Below are positions 34,002 through 43,295 of a DNA stretch of 64,000 nucleotides, piece after piece. How positions within the stretch are numbered: position 1 is the first letter of the stretch; each line of letters starts with the position of its first letter. Source of the stretch: Clostridiales bacterium (GTDB taxonomy: Bacteria; Bacillota; Sulfobacillia; RBS10-35); assembly GCA_018729555.1 (NCBI GenBank), contig JAHHQG010000025.1:124001-188000 (forward strand), read 5' to 3'. Both the position numbers and the translations under genes were made by a program. Below the pieces are notes generated by a model. The model was not told the origin of the DNA and searched no databases. It saw only the letters and a list, made by a program, of their open reading frames with translations.

Positions 34002-36452
34002 ATGTACGACGTGCACGCGGTGGAGAAAAAATGGCGGGAAGCATGGAAAAGGGACAACCTCTACCAATGGAATCCCGAGGCGCCGGGCAAAAAGTTCTAC
34101 CTCCTCACCATGTTCCCCTATCCCAGCGGCGATCTTCACATCGGGCACTGGTACGCCCTGACGCCGGTGGATGCCTTGGCCCGGTATCTCCGCATGCGGG
34201 GTTACAACGTCTTCGTGCCCTTCGGCTTCGATGCCTTCGGCCTGCCGGCGGAAAACGCTGCCATCCAGCGGAATATCCACCCGGGCGACTGGACCTTCGC
34301 CTGCATCCGGCGGATGAAAGAGCAGATGGAGCCCATGGGGGCCTCTTTCGCCTTCGATCATGAAGTCATCACCTGCACCCCGGAGTATTACAAGTGGAAC
34401 CAGTGGTTCTTCCTCCAGTTCTATAAAAAGGGCCTGGCCTACCGGAAATATGCGGCGGTGGACTGGTGCCCCACCTGCAACACCACCCTGGCGAGGGAGC
34501 AGGTGGTGGGGGAAGACCGCCGGTGCGAACGGTGCGATACGCCGGTCATCAAGCGGGACCTGGAGCAGTGGTTCTTCCGCATCACCGCCTACGCCGATGA
34601 ACTTCTGGACTTCTCCCAGCTGGACTGGCCCGAGCGGGTCATCACCATGCAGCGCAACTGGATCGGGCGGAGCGAAGGGGCCAAGGTGCGTTTCCCCATC
34701 GAGGGCCATGGCGGTGAGACCATCGAAGTCTTTACCACCCGCCTGGATACCCTCTACGGCGTCTCCTTCCTGGTCCTGGCCCCGGAGCATCCCCTGGTGG
34801 ATCATCTGACGGACCATGAGCATATGGCGGAAGTGAAGCGGTACCAGGAGAAGACCCTTCGGGAATCGGAAGTCCAGCGCCTTTCCACGGAAAAGGTCCG
34901 GGACGGGGTCTTCACCGGCGCTTACGCCCTCCACCCCCTCACGGGAAAGCGGCTCCCCATCTGGATCGCCGACTACGTCCTCATGACCTACGGCACGGGG
35001 GCCGTCATGGGTGTGCCCGGCCATGACCAGCGGGACCATGATTTCGCCCTCCGGCAGGGCCTGGAGATCCCCATCGTCATCGCCTCCACCGATGGGCATG
35101 TCCCTGATCCCTCCCAGGGCGCCTTCACGGAAGACGGCATCCTCATCAACTCCGGACCCTATACCGGCATGACCTCGGCCCAAGCCCGGGAAGCCATCCG
35201 CAAAGATCTGGAGGAGAAGGGCTTGGGGGAGGCCTCCGTCCAGTACCGCCTCAGGGACTGGCTCATCAGCCGGCAGCGCTACTGGGGGACGCCCATCCCC
35301 ATCGTCTACTGCGACCGGTGCGGCACCGTCCCCGTCCCGGAGGAAGACCTCCCGGTCCTTCTCCCTGACGACGTCAACTTCCTCCCCACCGGCGAATCGC
35401 CCCTGAAGTTCCACGAGGGCTTCCTCCACACCACCTGCCCGCGCTGCGGGGGCCCCGCCCGGCGGGAGACGGACACCATGGACACCTTCGTCGACTCCTC
35501 CTGGTACTGGTACCGGTACCTCTCGCCCCACCTGGAGGAGGCCCCCTTCGATCAGGAGCTGGCAAAGAGGTGGACCCCCCCGGATCTTTACACGGGAGGC
35601 GTGGAGCATGCCGTCATGCACCTCCTCTACGCCCGCTTCTTCACCAAGGTCCTGCGGGATCTGGGCCTGGTGGACCACGATGAGCCCTTCCCCCGGCTCT
35701 TTAACCAGGGCATCGTCCTGGGGCCCGACGGCCGGCGCATGAGCAAATCCCGGGGGAATGTCATCAACCCCGATGAGCTGGTGGCCCAATACGGCGCCGA
35801 TGTGGTCCGGGGCTACCTCATGTTCATGCGCCCCTGGGATCAAGGCGGCCCCTGGCAGTACGGGGGCATCGAGGGCGTCCAGAATTTCCTCCAGCGGTTC
35901 TGGCGGGCCGTCGTGGGGGACGAAGCCGATCCCCAGCCGCCCCAAGGCGAGGCTTCCCCCGAGAAGGAGCTGGAGCTCCGGCGCCTGGTCCACAGGACCA
36001 TCCGCAAGGTCACCGACGACATGGAGAAGATGCAGTTCAACACCGCCCTCGCCGCGCAGATGGAGCTGGCCCGGGCCCTCTTCCACGCCCGCTACGACGG
36101 CCTCTACGGCACCGAAGCGTGGAAGGAAGCTACCCGCACCGCCTGCCTCCTCCTGGCGCCCTTCTGCCCCTACATGGCAGAGGAAGCCTGGCACCAGCTG
36201 GGAGAGACGGGGAGCGTCCACCTGCAGCAGTGGCCCGAGGCCGACGCCTCCCTCTTGGAAGAAGAGCTCATCACCGTGGTTATCCAGATCAACGGCCGGG
36301 TGAGGGACCGGATCCAGGTGCCAAAGAACCTCTCCCAGGAGGAGCTGGAGAAGATCGCCCGGGAGCATCCCAAGGTGAAGGAAGCCTTTAACGGCAAAGG
36401 GCCGAGGAAGGTCATCGTTGTCCCGGACCGCCTCATCAACTTCGTCATATAG
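34002..36452 (+). CDS. leuS: Leucyl-tRNA synthetase
   Basis: Class Ia synthetase charging tRNA-Leu, 816 residues. HIGH is H46-I-G-H49 in the PYPSGDLHIGHWYALTPVD opening. The zinc-like CPTCNTTLAREQVV segment follows, then the CP1 editing domain with VFTTRLDTLYG and YGTGAVMGVPGHDQRD (conserved threonine and aspartate of editing). RMSKSRGN carries MSKS at M580-S583. The C-terminal anticodon-binding domain ends at INFVI. It starts at ATG 34002 after the T-box leader and is followed 49 bases later by comEA. Confidence 0.98.
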   Translation: MYDVHAVEKKWREAWKRDNLYQWNPEAPGKKFYLLTMFPYPSGDLHIGHWYALTPVDALARYLRMRGYNVFVPFGFDAFGLPAENAAIQRNIHPGDWTFACIRRMKEQMEPMGASFAFDHEVITCTPEYYKWNQWFFLQFYKKGLAYRKYAAVDWCPTCNTTLAREQVVGEDRRCERCDTPVIKRDLEQWFFRITAYADELLDFSQLDWPERVITMQRNWIGRSEGAKVRFPIEGHGGETIEVFTTRLDTLYGVSFLVLAPEHPLVDHLTDHEHMAEVKRYQEKTLRESEVQRLSTEKVRDGVFTGAYALHPLTGKRLPIWIADYVLMTYGTGAVMGVPGHDQRDHDFALRQGLEIPIVIASTDGHVPDPSQGAFTEDGILINSGPYTGMTSAQAREAIRKDLEEKGLGEASVQYRLRDWLISRQRYWGTPIPIVYCDRCGTVPVPEEDLPVLLPDDVNFLPTGESPLKFHEGFLHTTCPRCGGPARRETDTMDTFVDSSWYWYRYLSPHLEEAPFDQELAKRWTPPDLYTGGVEHAVMHLLYARFFTKVLRDLGLVDHDEPFPRLFNQGIVLGPDGRRMSKSRGNVINPDELVAQYGADVVRGYLMFMRPWDQGGPWQYGGIEGVQNFLQRFWRAVVGDEADPQPPQGEASPEKELELRRLVHRTIRKVTDDMEKMQFNTALAAQMELARALFHARYDGLYGTEAWKEATRTACLLLAPFCPYMAEEAWHQLGETGSVHLQQWPEADASLLEEELITVVIQINGRVRDRIQVPKNLSQEELEKIAREHPKVKEAFNGKGPRKVIVVPDRLINFVI

Positions 36453-36483
36453 CGGGAAGGAAAAAGCTGGAAAAAGGCGAAGA

Positions 36484-36507
36484 CCCCATGGGGGGTATCC
36501 CATGGGG
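36484..36507 (+). promoter_or_regulatory. Hairpin enclosing the comEA start codon
   Basis: CCCCATGGG-GGGTAT-CCCATGGGG, a nine-base perfect stem with a six-base loop, covers both the G-run that would be the ribosome-binding site and the ATG at 36502. It may limit comEA translation. Confidence 0.45.
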
Positions 36508-37110
36508 CGCAGCTTTTCTCTGGTGCTGTTGGCCGTCTTTGCCGTCGGATGGCTCACCTATCACCTGTGGCCGAGGGCCCAGTGGCTTCCGGAGGAGTGG
36601 TCCGATCCCCCCTCGGAAACGACGGAAGAACCTTCGCCTGAACCCCTGGACTGGGCACCTTTCCCCTATCGAAGGGGCGTCTCCTTGCCTCCGGGGGCCC
36701 TGGTGGTGGATATCCAGGGGGAAGTCCACCGGCCGGGGGTTTACGTCCTTCCTCCCGGTTCCCGCTGGGCCGACGCCATCGAGGCGGCGGGCGGCATCAC
36801 CGAGAAAGGCGAGCGGGCGGCCCTGAACCAGGCCCTTCCTCTCCGGGACGGCGACCGCATTTGGGTGCCGGCCCAGGGAGAGGGGAATCCTCCACCCGGG
36901 GCGGGCGCTTCCGGGAAGGTCAACCTCAACCGGGCCAGCGAGGCGGAGCTCCAGACCCTTCCCCACATCGGTCCGGTGCGGGCGGCCCGCATCGTGGCGG
37001 AAAGGGAGGCCAAGGGGCCCTTCAAGAGCCTGGAGGATTTCGCCCGGCGGGTGTCGGGCATCGGGCCCAAGATCCTGGAAGAGCTGCGGCCCCTGGTGGA
37101 GGTCCCCTGA
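36502..37110 (+). CDS. comEA: Competence DNA receptor ComEA
   Basis: Membrane-anchored double-stranded-DNA receptor for natural transformation, 202 residues. An N-terminal helix (about 4-22) anchors it outward. A proline/glutamate-rich linker is followed by an SLBB domain (VDIQGEVHRPGVYVLPPGS, about 70-130) and a C-terminal double helix-hairpin-helix domain (VNLNRASEAELQTLPHIGP and VSGIGPKILEEL). The start is ATG 36502, because upstream codons of the open frame overlap leuS. It is separated from comEC by ispH, unlike the usual adjacent arrangement. Confidence 0.93.
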   Translation: MGRSFSLVLLAVFAVGWLTYHLWPRAQWLPEEWSDPPSETTEEPSPEPLDWAPFPYRRGVSLPPGALVVDIQGEVHRPGVYVLPPGSRWADAIEAAGGITEKGERAALNQALPLRDGDRIWVPAQGEGNPPPGAGASGKVNLNRASEAELQTLPHIGPVRAARIVAEREAKGPFKSLEDFARRVSGIGPKILEELRPLVEVP

Positions 37111-37140
37111 GGTATACTGGAAACCAAAGGGGGCTCCCGC

Positions 37141-38079
37141 ATGGAAGTCCGGGCCATCACGCCGAGAGGCTACTGCTACGGGGTGGTGGATGCCATGACC
37201 CTCGCCCAGCGCGTGGCCATGGATCCCAACGTGCCCCGCCCCATCTATATCCTGGGGATGATCGTCCACAACCGACATGTGGTGGAGTGGCTGGACAAGG
37301 AAGGCATCATCAACCTGGACGGGCCCGATCGCCTGAGCCTTCTGGATCAGGTGGAAAGGGGCACCGTCATCTTCACCGCCCACGGCGTTTCCCCTCAGGT
37401 GAAGGAGAAGGCCAAGGCCAAGGGCCTCACCATCTTCGACGCCACCTGCCCGGACGTCACCCGCGCCCACCGGGTGATCCAGGAAAAAGCGGCGCAGGGG
37501 TATGAGATCATCTACATCGGGAAGAAAGGCCATCCTGAACCGGAAGGGGCCATGGGCCACGCGCCGGGAAAGGTGCACCTGGTGGAAACGGAAGACGATC
37601 TGGAGACCCTCCCGATCCAGGCGGAAAAGGTGGCGGTGGTGACCCAGACGACCCTCAGCCAGTGGGATACGGAGGCCCTGGTCCAGAAGGTGGTGGAGCG
37701 CTACCCTCAGGCGGAGGTCTACAACGAGATCTGCCTGGCCACCCAGCTGCGCCAGAAGGCTGCCGTGGAGCAGGGGAAGGACTGCGATGTGGTCATCGTG
37801 GTGGGGGATACCCGCAGCAACAACTCCAACCGTCTGGTGCAAGTGGTGCGGGAGATCGCGGGCCGTCCCGCCTACCTGGTGGATAACGTCACGGAGATCC
37901 GCCCCGAATGGCTGGAAGGGGCCCGCTGCGTCGGGGTGACGGCAGGGGCGTCCACCCCCAGCCAGATCGTGAAAGAAGTCCTGGACTACCTCCGGAGCTA
38001 CGATCCCGCCAACCCGCGCCCGCCCCGGAGCATCCTTGAGGAAGGTCCCCTCCAGGTGATTCCGCGGCCCAAGCGCTAG
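37141..38079 (+). CDS. ispH: 4-hydroxy-3-methylbut-2-enyl diphosphate reductase
   Basis: IspH (LytB) is the last enzyme of the MEP isoprenoid pathway, a 4Fe-4S reductase giving IPP and DMAPP; 312 residues. Cluster cysteines are C12 (RGYCYG), C103 (DATCPDV) and C198 (NEICLAT). The HGVSP and GDTRSNNSNRL motifs, and the TAGASTPSQIVKEV tail, bind the diphosphate. A TATACT (37113-37118) lies 22 bases before the start codon and may be its own -10. The start ATG 37141 follows AAAGGGGG. Its position between comEA and comEC is unusual. Confidence 0.97.
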   Translation: MEVRAITPRGYCYGVVDAMTLAQRVAMDPNVPRPIYILGMIVHNRHVVEWLDKEGIINLDGPDRLSLLDQVERGTVIFTAHGVSPQVKEKAKAKGLTIFDATCPDVTRAHRVIQEKAAQGYEIIYIGKKGHPEPEGAMGHAPGKVHLVETEDDLETLPIQAEKVAVVTQTTLSQWDTEALVQKVVERYPQAEVYNEICLATQLRQKAAVEQGKDCDVVIVVGDTRSNNSNRLVQVVREIAGRPAYLVDNVTEIRPEWLEGARCVGVTAGASTPSQIVKEVLDYLRSYDPANPRPPRSILEEGPLQVIPRPKR

Positions 38080-38115
38080 CAGGAAAACTTTGGTAAATAG
38101 CGAACCAGCCATGGC

Positions 38116-40466
38116 ATGAGGGCCATGGCTGGTGCCTTTTTCTCCTGGTTGGGCGTCTTGTTGGCGCTCCATGGGGCTCGGCCGCCTGCGGAAAAGGCGC
38201 TTTGGCCCCTTCACCCCTGGCTGGACGCCTTTCCCGTATCTCGAGAAACCTTGGACCTTCTCGCTTTCCTCCTCCTGGCGGGAGCCATCCTCCTCCAACT
38301 TCGGGAAAGGCCCTTTCCCGCGGCTTTTCTTCTCCTTCCCCTGGCCTTCTTCATCCGGACCCTGGCGGTGGAGCTGGCCCTGGTGGATGTGCCGCCCCCG
38401 CCCTGGACCGGGTGGGTGAAGGAAGCCACACCCCTGGAGGACCGCCAGCGCATCCTCCTGGTGATCGCCTCCCCAACGAAAGGACCTTCTCTCCTCTTCA
38501 CCCTGAAAGGCCATCCTCTGGAGGTCGGTGACCGGATTCAGGTGGAGGGCCGCCTCCACCTCCTTCCCCCCGCCCGCAACCCCGGCTCCTTCGATGCCCG
38601 CACCTACTGGCGGGCCAGGGGGGCTGCCTACGAGGTGGAATCCCCCGCCTGGACCCTCCTCTCCCGGGAGATCCCCTCCTGGCGAAAAGACGTCTATCGC
38701 CTGCGCATGAAGCTTTCGGACCTTCTCTCCGCCTCCCTGGAACGAGGGCCCCTGGCCCTTTCCCAGAGTCTTCTTTTGGGGATCCGGCAGGAAGTGGCTC
38801 CGGGAGCCCAGCTGGATTTCCGCTTTGCCGGCATGGGCCATGCCCTCGCCGTCAGCGGCCTTCACGTGAACCTCATCTTGGCCATGGTGAGCGCCTTGGG
38901 GTTCAGCCGCCCCGGGACCCTGGCCCTCTCCCTTCCCGCGGTCCTCGGCTACATCCTCCTGACGGGAGCGCCTCCGTCGGCGGTGCGAGCCGGCCTCATG
39001 CTGGCCGCCGGGAGCGCCGCCTTTCTTTTGGGCTACCGGCGCGACTCCTGGCAGGCCCTCGCCCTGGCGGCCCTGATCCTCCTCTGGTATTCCCCGGGCT
39101 TCGCCCTGGACGGGGGTTTTCTCCTTTCCTTTTCCGCCACCGCCGGGATCCTCGCCTCGACGCGTCCCCTTTCCCGCCTCCTGACCCCTTACCTGGGGAG
39201 GAGGGCCGGGGAAGCTCTGGCGGTGGAGATGGGGGCGTGGGGAGGTTCCCTGGTGCCTTCCTTGTGGCTCTTCGGGTGGGTCTCCCTCTGGTCCCCCTTG
39301 GCAGGGGCGCTCCTCCTCCCCTTGGTGGCCTTGGCTCTGGGCCTTCTCATCCCCGGGACCTTTCTCCTGGCCGTGGGATTTCCCCCATGGGTCCTCCGCC
39401 CCGCGGCATGGGTGTGGGAAGGGTTTCTGGGGGGTGTCACCTTTTTCGGAAGGCTGGGGGAGTTCCTCTGGTTCCACCCCGCCTTGGAGATCTCGATGGT
39501 GATCCCCCTCCTCATCGGGGGGTTTTTCTGGCTTCTCCAAAGGTGGCGGAGGGAAGCCCTCGCCGGAAGCGCCCTCATCCTGGCCGTTTTCCTCGGATGG
39601 AAAGCCTTTTCCCCCGACTACCTGGAGGTGGACATCCTGGATGTGGGCCAGGGCGACGGCATCGTCCTCCGCTTTCCCGGCGGGACCACCGCCGTGGTGG
39701 ATGGGGGTCCTCTCCGGCTAAAGGACGTTCCCTCCCCTGAGGAGCGCCTGGGGACGGTGGGGGAGTTCCTCCTTTACCGGGGGATCCGGAGGATCGACCT
39801 CCTGATCCTCACCCACCCTGACGCCGACCATCTGCAGGGACTGGTGCCCCTTTTGGAAAGGTGGCCGGTGGGCCAGGTGGTCCTTTCCCAGGATGGCACC
39901 GGTACCCAGGGATGGGAGCGCTTCGCGAACTCGCTTCAAACCCGTTCCATCAAGGTGGTCGAAGCCAGGAGGGGGCAGGTCCTTCGGCTGGGGCCCGCCA
40001 CCCTCCAGGTCCTCCACCCGGGCCCGCTCTTTTCCACGCCTCACCCCGACAACGATTACGGCATCGCGTTGCGGGTGAGCTACGGAGGGGTGTCCTTTCT
40101 CCTGACGGCCGACATCGAGGAACCTGCGGAAGCCGATCTGGTGGCGGCAGGGGTTTGCCTGCGGACCACCGTCCTGAAGGTGCCTCATCACGGCAGCCGG
40201 ACGTCCTCCACCCCGGAATTCCTGGAGGCCGTCCGCCCTTTTCTTGCGGCCGTGTCGGTGGGGCGGAACAACCGCTACGGTCATCCCCACGGGGATGTGG
40301 TGGCACGCTATGAAGAGCGGGGGATTCCCCTCTGGCGCACCGATGAAGGAGGGGCGATCCGCTTCCGCACCGACGGCCGTTTCCTGTATGCTGCCCGTGG
40401 TGCCGGCCGGTGGCGCTTTCTCGCCGAAAGGAGTCGGGACGGCTGTGGCGAATGGGGGCAACATGA
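38116..40466 (+). CDS. comEC: Competence DNA channel ComEC (apparent 3' frameshift)
   Basis: ComEC/Rec2 membrane channel taking up single-stranded DNA. Order: N-terminal helices and OB-like domain, competence domain with FAGMGHALAVSGLHVNL (from ~residue 236) and many helices, then a metallo-beta-lactamase-like domain with VDILDVGQGDG, LTHPDADHLQG and VPHHGSRTSS. The domain should end soon after GGAIRFRTDGRFLY (near 40390). In the opening frame there is no stop until 41421, deep inside the next gene. A TGA at 40464-40466, in the -1 frame, overlaps the ATG of the next gene as ATGA, the window's usual junction. A one-base deletion between about 40380 and 40460, or a -1 frameshift, would explain it. 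The end given here assumes that. Confidence 0.85.
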
Positions 40467-41524
40467 AGCCGGAGCAGCGCCAGAAATGGTTGGACCTTCT
40501 CCTGCGCCTCGCCACCATCCTGGCGGCCGTCGCCTTCTTGCTGGTGCTCTACGCGGCCCTGAGCCGGCTGCGCCGCACCGTCCTGGTGGTGCTCCTGGCA
40601 GGGGTGCTGGCCATCCTCTTGAACCCCATGGTGGTGCGGCTGGAGCGCTACATGAAGCGCTCCTTGGCGGTGGCGGTGGTGGTTTTGGGAACCCTTGCCG
40701 TGCTGGCAGGCGTGGGTTTTGCCCTTCTCACCCCCGTCATCGTCCAGACCCAGCAGCTCATCAAGAACATCCCCGACTACCTGGCCCAGGCGCAGGCCGC
40801 CGCTCCCTACTGGCAAGCCTGGGCGGCCCAGTACGGATGGCACGTGGACCTCCAGAGCTTCTGGGCCAACGTGATCCCCCGGGTGGAGCAGAGCGGCACC
40901 AAGATCCTCAACAGCCTGGTGGGCATCGTGACGGGCGTCAGCAACACCATTGTGCTGATCATCTTGGTGGCGGTCCTCACCGTCTACTTCCTCCTGGACA
41001 GCCCCCGCCTGGTAAGGGCCATCCGGCGGTGGCTCCCCGAAGGGACGGTGGAGGGTTTCGACCGCTCCCGGGCCATCATCGCCGAGAAGATGGTCTCCTA
41101 TGTGAGGGCCCAGCTCCTCCTGGCGGCCATCATCGGGGTGTTGGCGGGGGTGGGGAGCTCCCTCATGGGCCTTCCCTACTCCGTCCTCCTGGGACTCGTG
41201 GCGGGTTTCTTCGAGCTCATCCCTATGGCGGGTCCCGTCATCGGGGCCATCCCTGCCGTGATCCTGGGTCTCACCATCTCGTGGACGAAAGCCCTCTGGG
41301 TGGCCCTCTATTATCTGGCCATCAATCAGCTGGAAAACCACCTCTTGGTACCCAAGATCTCGGGGGATTCTGTAGGCCTAAGACCTTCCCTCGCCATCAT
41401 CGCCCTCTTTGCGGGCTTTGAGCTGGCGGGCTTCCTGGGGGCCCTCTTCGCCGTCCCCCTGGTGGGCATCCTGGGAGCCATCCTCTCGGCCCTCTGGGAC
41501 CCCGACCGGAGGAACCGGCGGTGA
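40463..41524 (+). CDS. AI-2E family transporter
   Basis: Membrane protein of the AI-2 exporter (AI-2E/TqsA/YdiK-type) superfamily, 353 residues with about eight hydrophobic segments. Typical pieces are RRTVLVVLLAGVLAILLNP at the first helices, IPDYLAQAQ in the outer loop, PYSVLLGLVAGFFELIPMAGPVIGAIPA and the C-terminal NHLLVPKISGDSVGLRPSL. Members export AI-2 or exchange Na+/H+, and many are uncharacterised. The start ATG 40463 overlaps the presumed comEC stop, and the end overlaps holA by four bases. The substrate cannot be told. Confidence 0.88.
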   Translation: MKPEQRQKWLDLLLRLATILAAVAFLLVLYAALSRLRRTVLVVLLAGVLAILLNPMVVRLERYMKRSLAVAVVVLGTLAVLAGVGFALLTPVIVQTQQLIKNIPDYLAQAQAAAPYWQAWAAQYGWHVDLQSFWANVIPRVEQSGTKILNSLVGIVTGVSNTIVLIILVAVLTVYFLLDSPRLVRAIRRWLPEGTVEGFDRSRAIIAEKMVSYVRAQLLLAAIIGVLAGVGSSLMGLPYSVLLGLVAGFFELIPMAGPVIGAIPAVILGLTISWTKALWVALYYLAINQLENHLLVPKISGDSVGLRPSLAIIALFAGFELAGFLGALFAVPLVGILGAILSALWDPDRRNRR

Positions 41525-42510
41525 AGGGCCTCCTCCCGTACGAAGAGGCGGCAGCGGCCATCCTGGAGGGGAAGGTGGCGCCCGTTTACGTCCTTTCGGG
41601 TCCCCTCTGGCTCCCCCTTCAGGCCATCAAAGAAGCCCTCCTATCCCAGACCCCTCCCGACATGCACCCCTTGGTCTGGCAGCGGGTGGAAGAAGAGGCC
41701 ACCTGGCAGGAGGTGGAGGATATCCTCCGCATGCCTCCCTTTTTTGGGGTCCGGCGCCATGTGTACTGGGAGAACCCTTCCCTCCCCGGGGAATCCTTCG
41801 CGCGCTACCTGGAAGACCCTGGACCCGGCGTCCTCATCCTTCGGTATCCCGGAGGGGTGGACGGGCGCCAGACATGGGTGAAGAAAGCGAAAGAAAAGGG
41901 CTACCTGGTGGAGGCCGGTCCGCCGGCAGGCCGCCAGGCGCTGGACCGGGTCGTCGGTTGGGTGGTGCGGCAGGCGAAAGGCCGAGGCCTCCACTTCCCC
42001 CTCTCGGTAAGCCGCTGGTGGGTGGAGCAGATGGGCACCGATCTCGATCGCCTGGATCAGGAGCTGGAAAAGCTTTCCCTCTTGTACGGGGAAGGCCATA
42101 AGGTGCAGCAAAAAGACCTGGTGCCCTTCATCCCCCCCGGGGAGGCCCAGGTCTTTTCCTTGGCCGATCAGCTGGCCCAGCGGCAGGGGAAACATATCCT
42201 GGAGACGGTGGCCAAGCTCCTGGACCAGGGGGAAGAACCCCTTCGCCTCCTGGCCCTCTTGGAGAGCCATTTCCGCCTCATGCTGACCATCCTCGAGATG
42301 CCCCCCATGACCCCTTCCGCCTTGGGGGAAAGGCTGGGACAGCATCCCTTCCGGGTTCAGAAGATCCAAAACCAGGCCAGGCGCTTCACCCGCCGGCAGG
42401 TGAAAAGGATCCTCCTCCACCTGCTGGAAGCGGAAGCCGCCATCAAGACAGGAAAACGCCTGCCGGAAGCAGCCCTCTGGCAGGCCCTGATGGAAGCAGC
42501 GGGGATTTAA
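41521..42510 (+). CDS. holA: DNA polymerase III delta subunit
   Basis: Delta subunit of the clamp loader, which opens the beta clamp; 329 residues. Features: N-terminal [21 protein letters not shown] in the place of the degenerate P-loop, the acidic [15 protein letters not shown] segment, and the helical C-terminal domain with [17 protein letters not shown] and [13 protein letters not shown]. Identification rests on this pattern and on position next to comEC and rpsT, which is the standard Bacillota order. It starts at GTG 41521 in a GTGA overlap. Its stop codon interlocks with the rpsT stop on the other strand (TTAA). Confidence 0.92.
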   Translation: MKGLLPYEEAAAAILEGKVAPVYVLSGPLWLPLQAIKEALLSQTPPDMHPLVWQRVEEEATWQEVEDILRMPPFFGVRRHVYWENPSLPGESFARYLEDPGPGVLILRYPGGVDGRQTWVKKAKEKGYLVEAGPPAGRQALDRVVGWVVRQAKGRGLHFPLSVSRWWVEQMGTDLDRLDQELEKLSLLYGEGHKVQQKDLVPFIPPGEAQVFSLADQLAQRQGKHILETVAKLLDQGEEPLRLLALLESHFRLMLTILEMPPMTPSALGERLGQHPFRVQKIQNQARRFTRRQVKRILLHLLEAEAAIKTGKRLPEAALWQALMEAAGI

Positions 42511-42782
42511 CCGGCGGAGGCGGCCTTCATAGCCTGGTAGAAGCGCTTCATGAGGCGCGACTTGCGCCGGGCCGCCTGGTTCTTATGGATGGCGCCCTTT
42601 TGCGCCGCCTTGTCGATGGCCTTGATGGCCAGGCGGAGGGCTTCCTCGTCAAAGACGCCTTGAGCGATGGACTTCAGGACCCGACGGGTGCGGGTCTTCA
42701 TTTCACTCTTGCGGGCTTTGTTCCGCAGGCGGCGTTTCTCGTTCTGCCGGATGCGCTTTTTTGCCGAAAGCGAATGGGCCAC
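42507..42782 (-). CDS. rpsT: 30S ribosomal protein S20
   Basis: Small basic ribosomal protein, 91 residues from GTG 42782, opening [18 protein letters not shown]. It binds the 5' domain of 16S rRNA; the rest is the typical helical bundle with [11 protein letters not shown] and [27 protein letters not shown] nine bases upstream is possible, but AAGGAGGG spacing favours the GTG. It is convergent with holA and the two stop codons overlap. Leftward transcription from its own promoter is expected. Confidence 0.97.
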   Translation of the reverse strand: MAHSLSAKKRIRQNEKRRLRNKARKSEMKTRTRRVLKSIAQGVFDEEALRLAIKAIDKAAQKGAIHKNQAARRKSRLMKRFYQAMKAASAG

Positions 42783-42812
42783 GCGTCCCAACCCTCCTTT
42801 TCCGCGGGAACC

Positions 42813-42841
42813 ATACTATCAGGCTCCCCACCTTTGCGCAA
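42813..42841 (-). promoter_or_regulatory. Promoter of rpsT
   Basis: On the minus strand, TTGCGC (42836-42841), 17-base spacer and TAGTAT (42813-42818), about 30 bases before the GTG start. Confidence 0.55.
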
Positions 42842-42910
42842 CGAGGGCATGGCTCTGCATAGACCCCCGAGGTTGCGGGCAATTTAGCAGAAGATGGAGG
42901 AGGCAGATCG

Positions 42911-43240
42911 ATGGTCGGTGCGCTGGTCCGTTTCATCGTGTCCGTCGTGGTGATCTGGCTCATGGGGATCTTTCTTCCAGGCTTCCATGTGGCCGGCCTC
43001 ACGGGAGCCGTCCTGGCGGCAGCCGTGATCGCCCTTCTGGGCTGGGGTGCCGAAGCCCTCTTCGGTCAGAACATCTCACCCTACGCCAGGGGTTTTGTGG
43101 GCTTTCTGGTGGGGGCCATCGTCATCTACGCCGCCCAGTACATCATCCCCAGCTACCTGACGGTTTCCTTCCTGGGGGCCCTCTTGGCTTCCCTCGTCAT
43201 CGGGATCGTGGATGCCTTTGTGCCCACCCAACTGAGGTAG
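42911..43240 (+). CDS. Small membrane protein, phage-holin superfamily IV-like
   Basis: 109-residue, very hydrophobic protein with about four transmembrane helices (5-22, 27-45, 58-78, 82-103), resembling the 'phage holin family' proteins found in many Bacillota chromosomes. The GAEALFGQNISPYARGFVGF loop and the IVDAFVPT end are the polar parts. It starts at ATG 42911 behind GGAGGAGG. It sits between rpsT and spoIIP, where many Bacillota carry the spore protease gene gpr. No function is established; it is probably chromosomal rather than prophage, as no phage genes are nearby. Confidence 0.8.
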   Translation: MVGALVRFIVSVVVIWLMGIFLPGFHVAGLTGAVLAAAVIALLGWGAEALFGQNISPYARGFVGFLVGAIVIYAAQYIIPSYLTVSFLGALLASLVIGIVDAFVPTQLR

Positions 43241-43295
43241 CTTTCCCCACATAAGGCTTCCCTCCCGGGCATATGTCCACCTGGGGAGGGAGCAT

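Noticed and set aside
33705-36557. 950-codon minus-strand ORF over leuS
   Set aside because: Antisense shadow of a GC-rich gene; composition (Gly/Asp/His/Val-rich) and full overlap with leuS argue against coding.
36445-39540. 1031-codon minus-strand ORF over comEA, ispH and comEC
   Set aside because: Covers three well-supported genes on the other strand; low-complexity shadow product.
38116-41421. 1101-codon ComEC
   Set aside because: The last ~330 codons are an out-of-frame reading of the AI-2E transporter gene, Pro/Gly/His/Arg-rich with no ComEC similarity.
42911-43240. Prophage holin
   Set aside because: No phage structural, lysis or integrase genes nearby; small holin-like chromosomal proteins are common in Bacillota.
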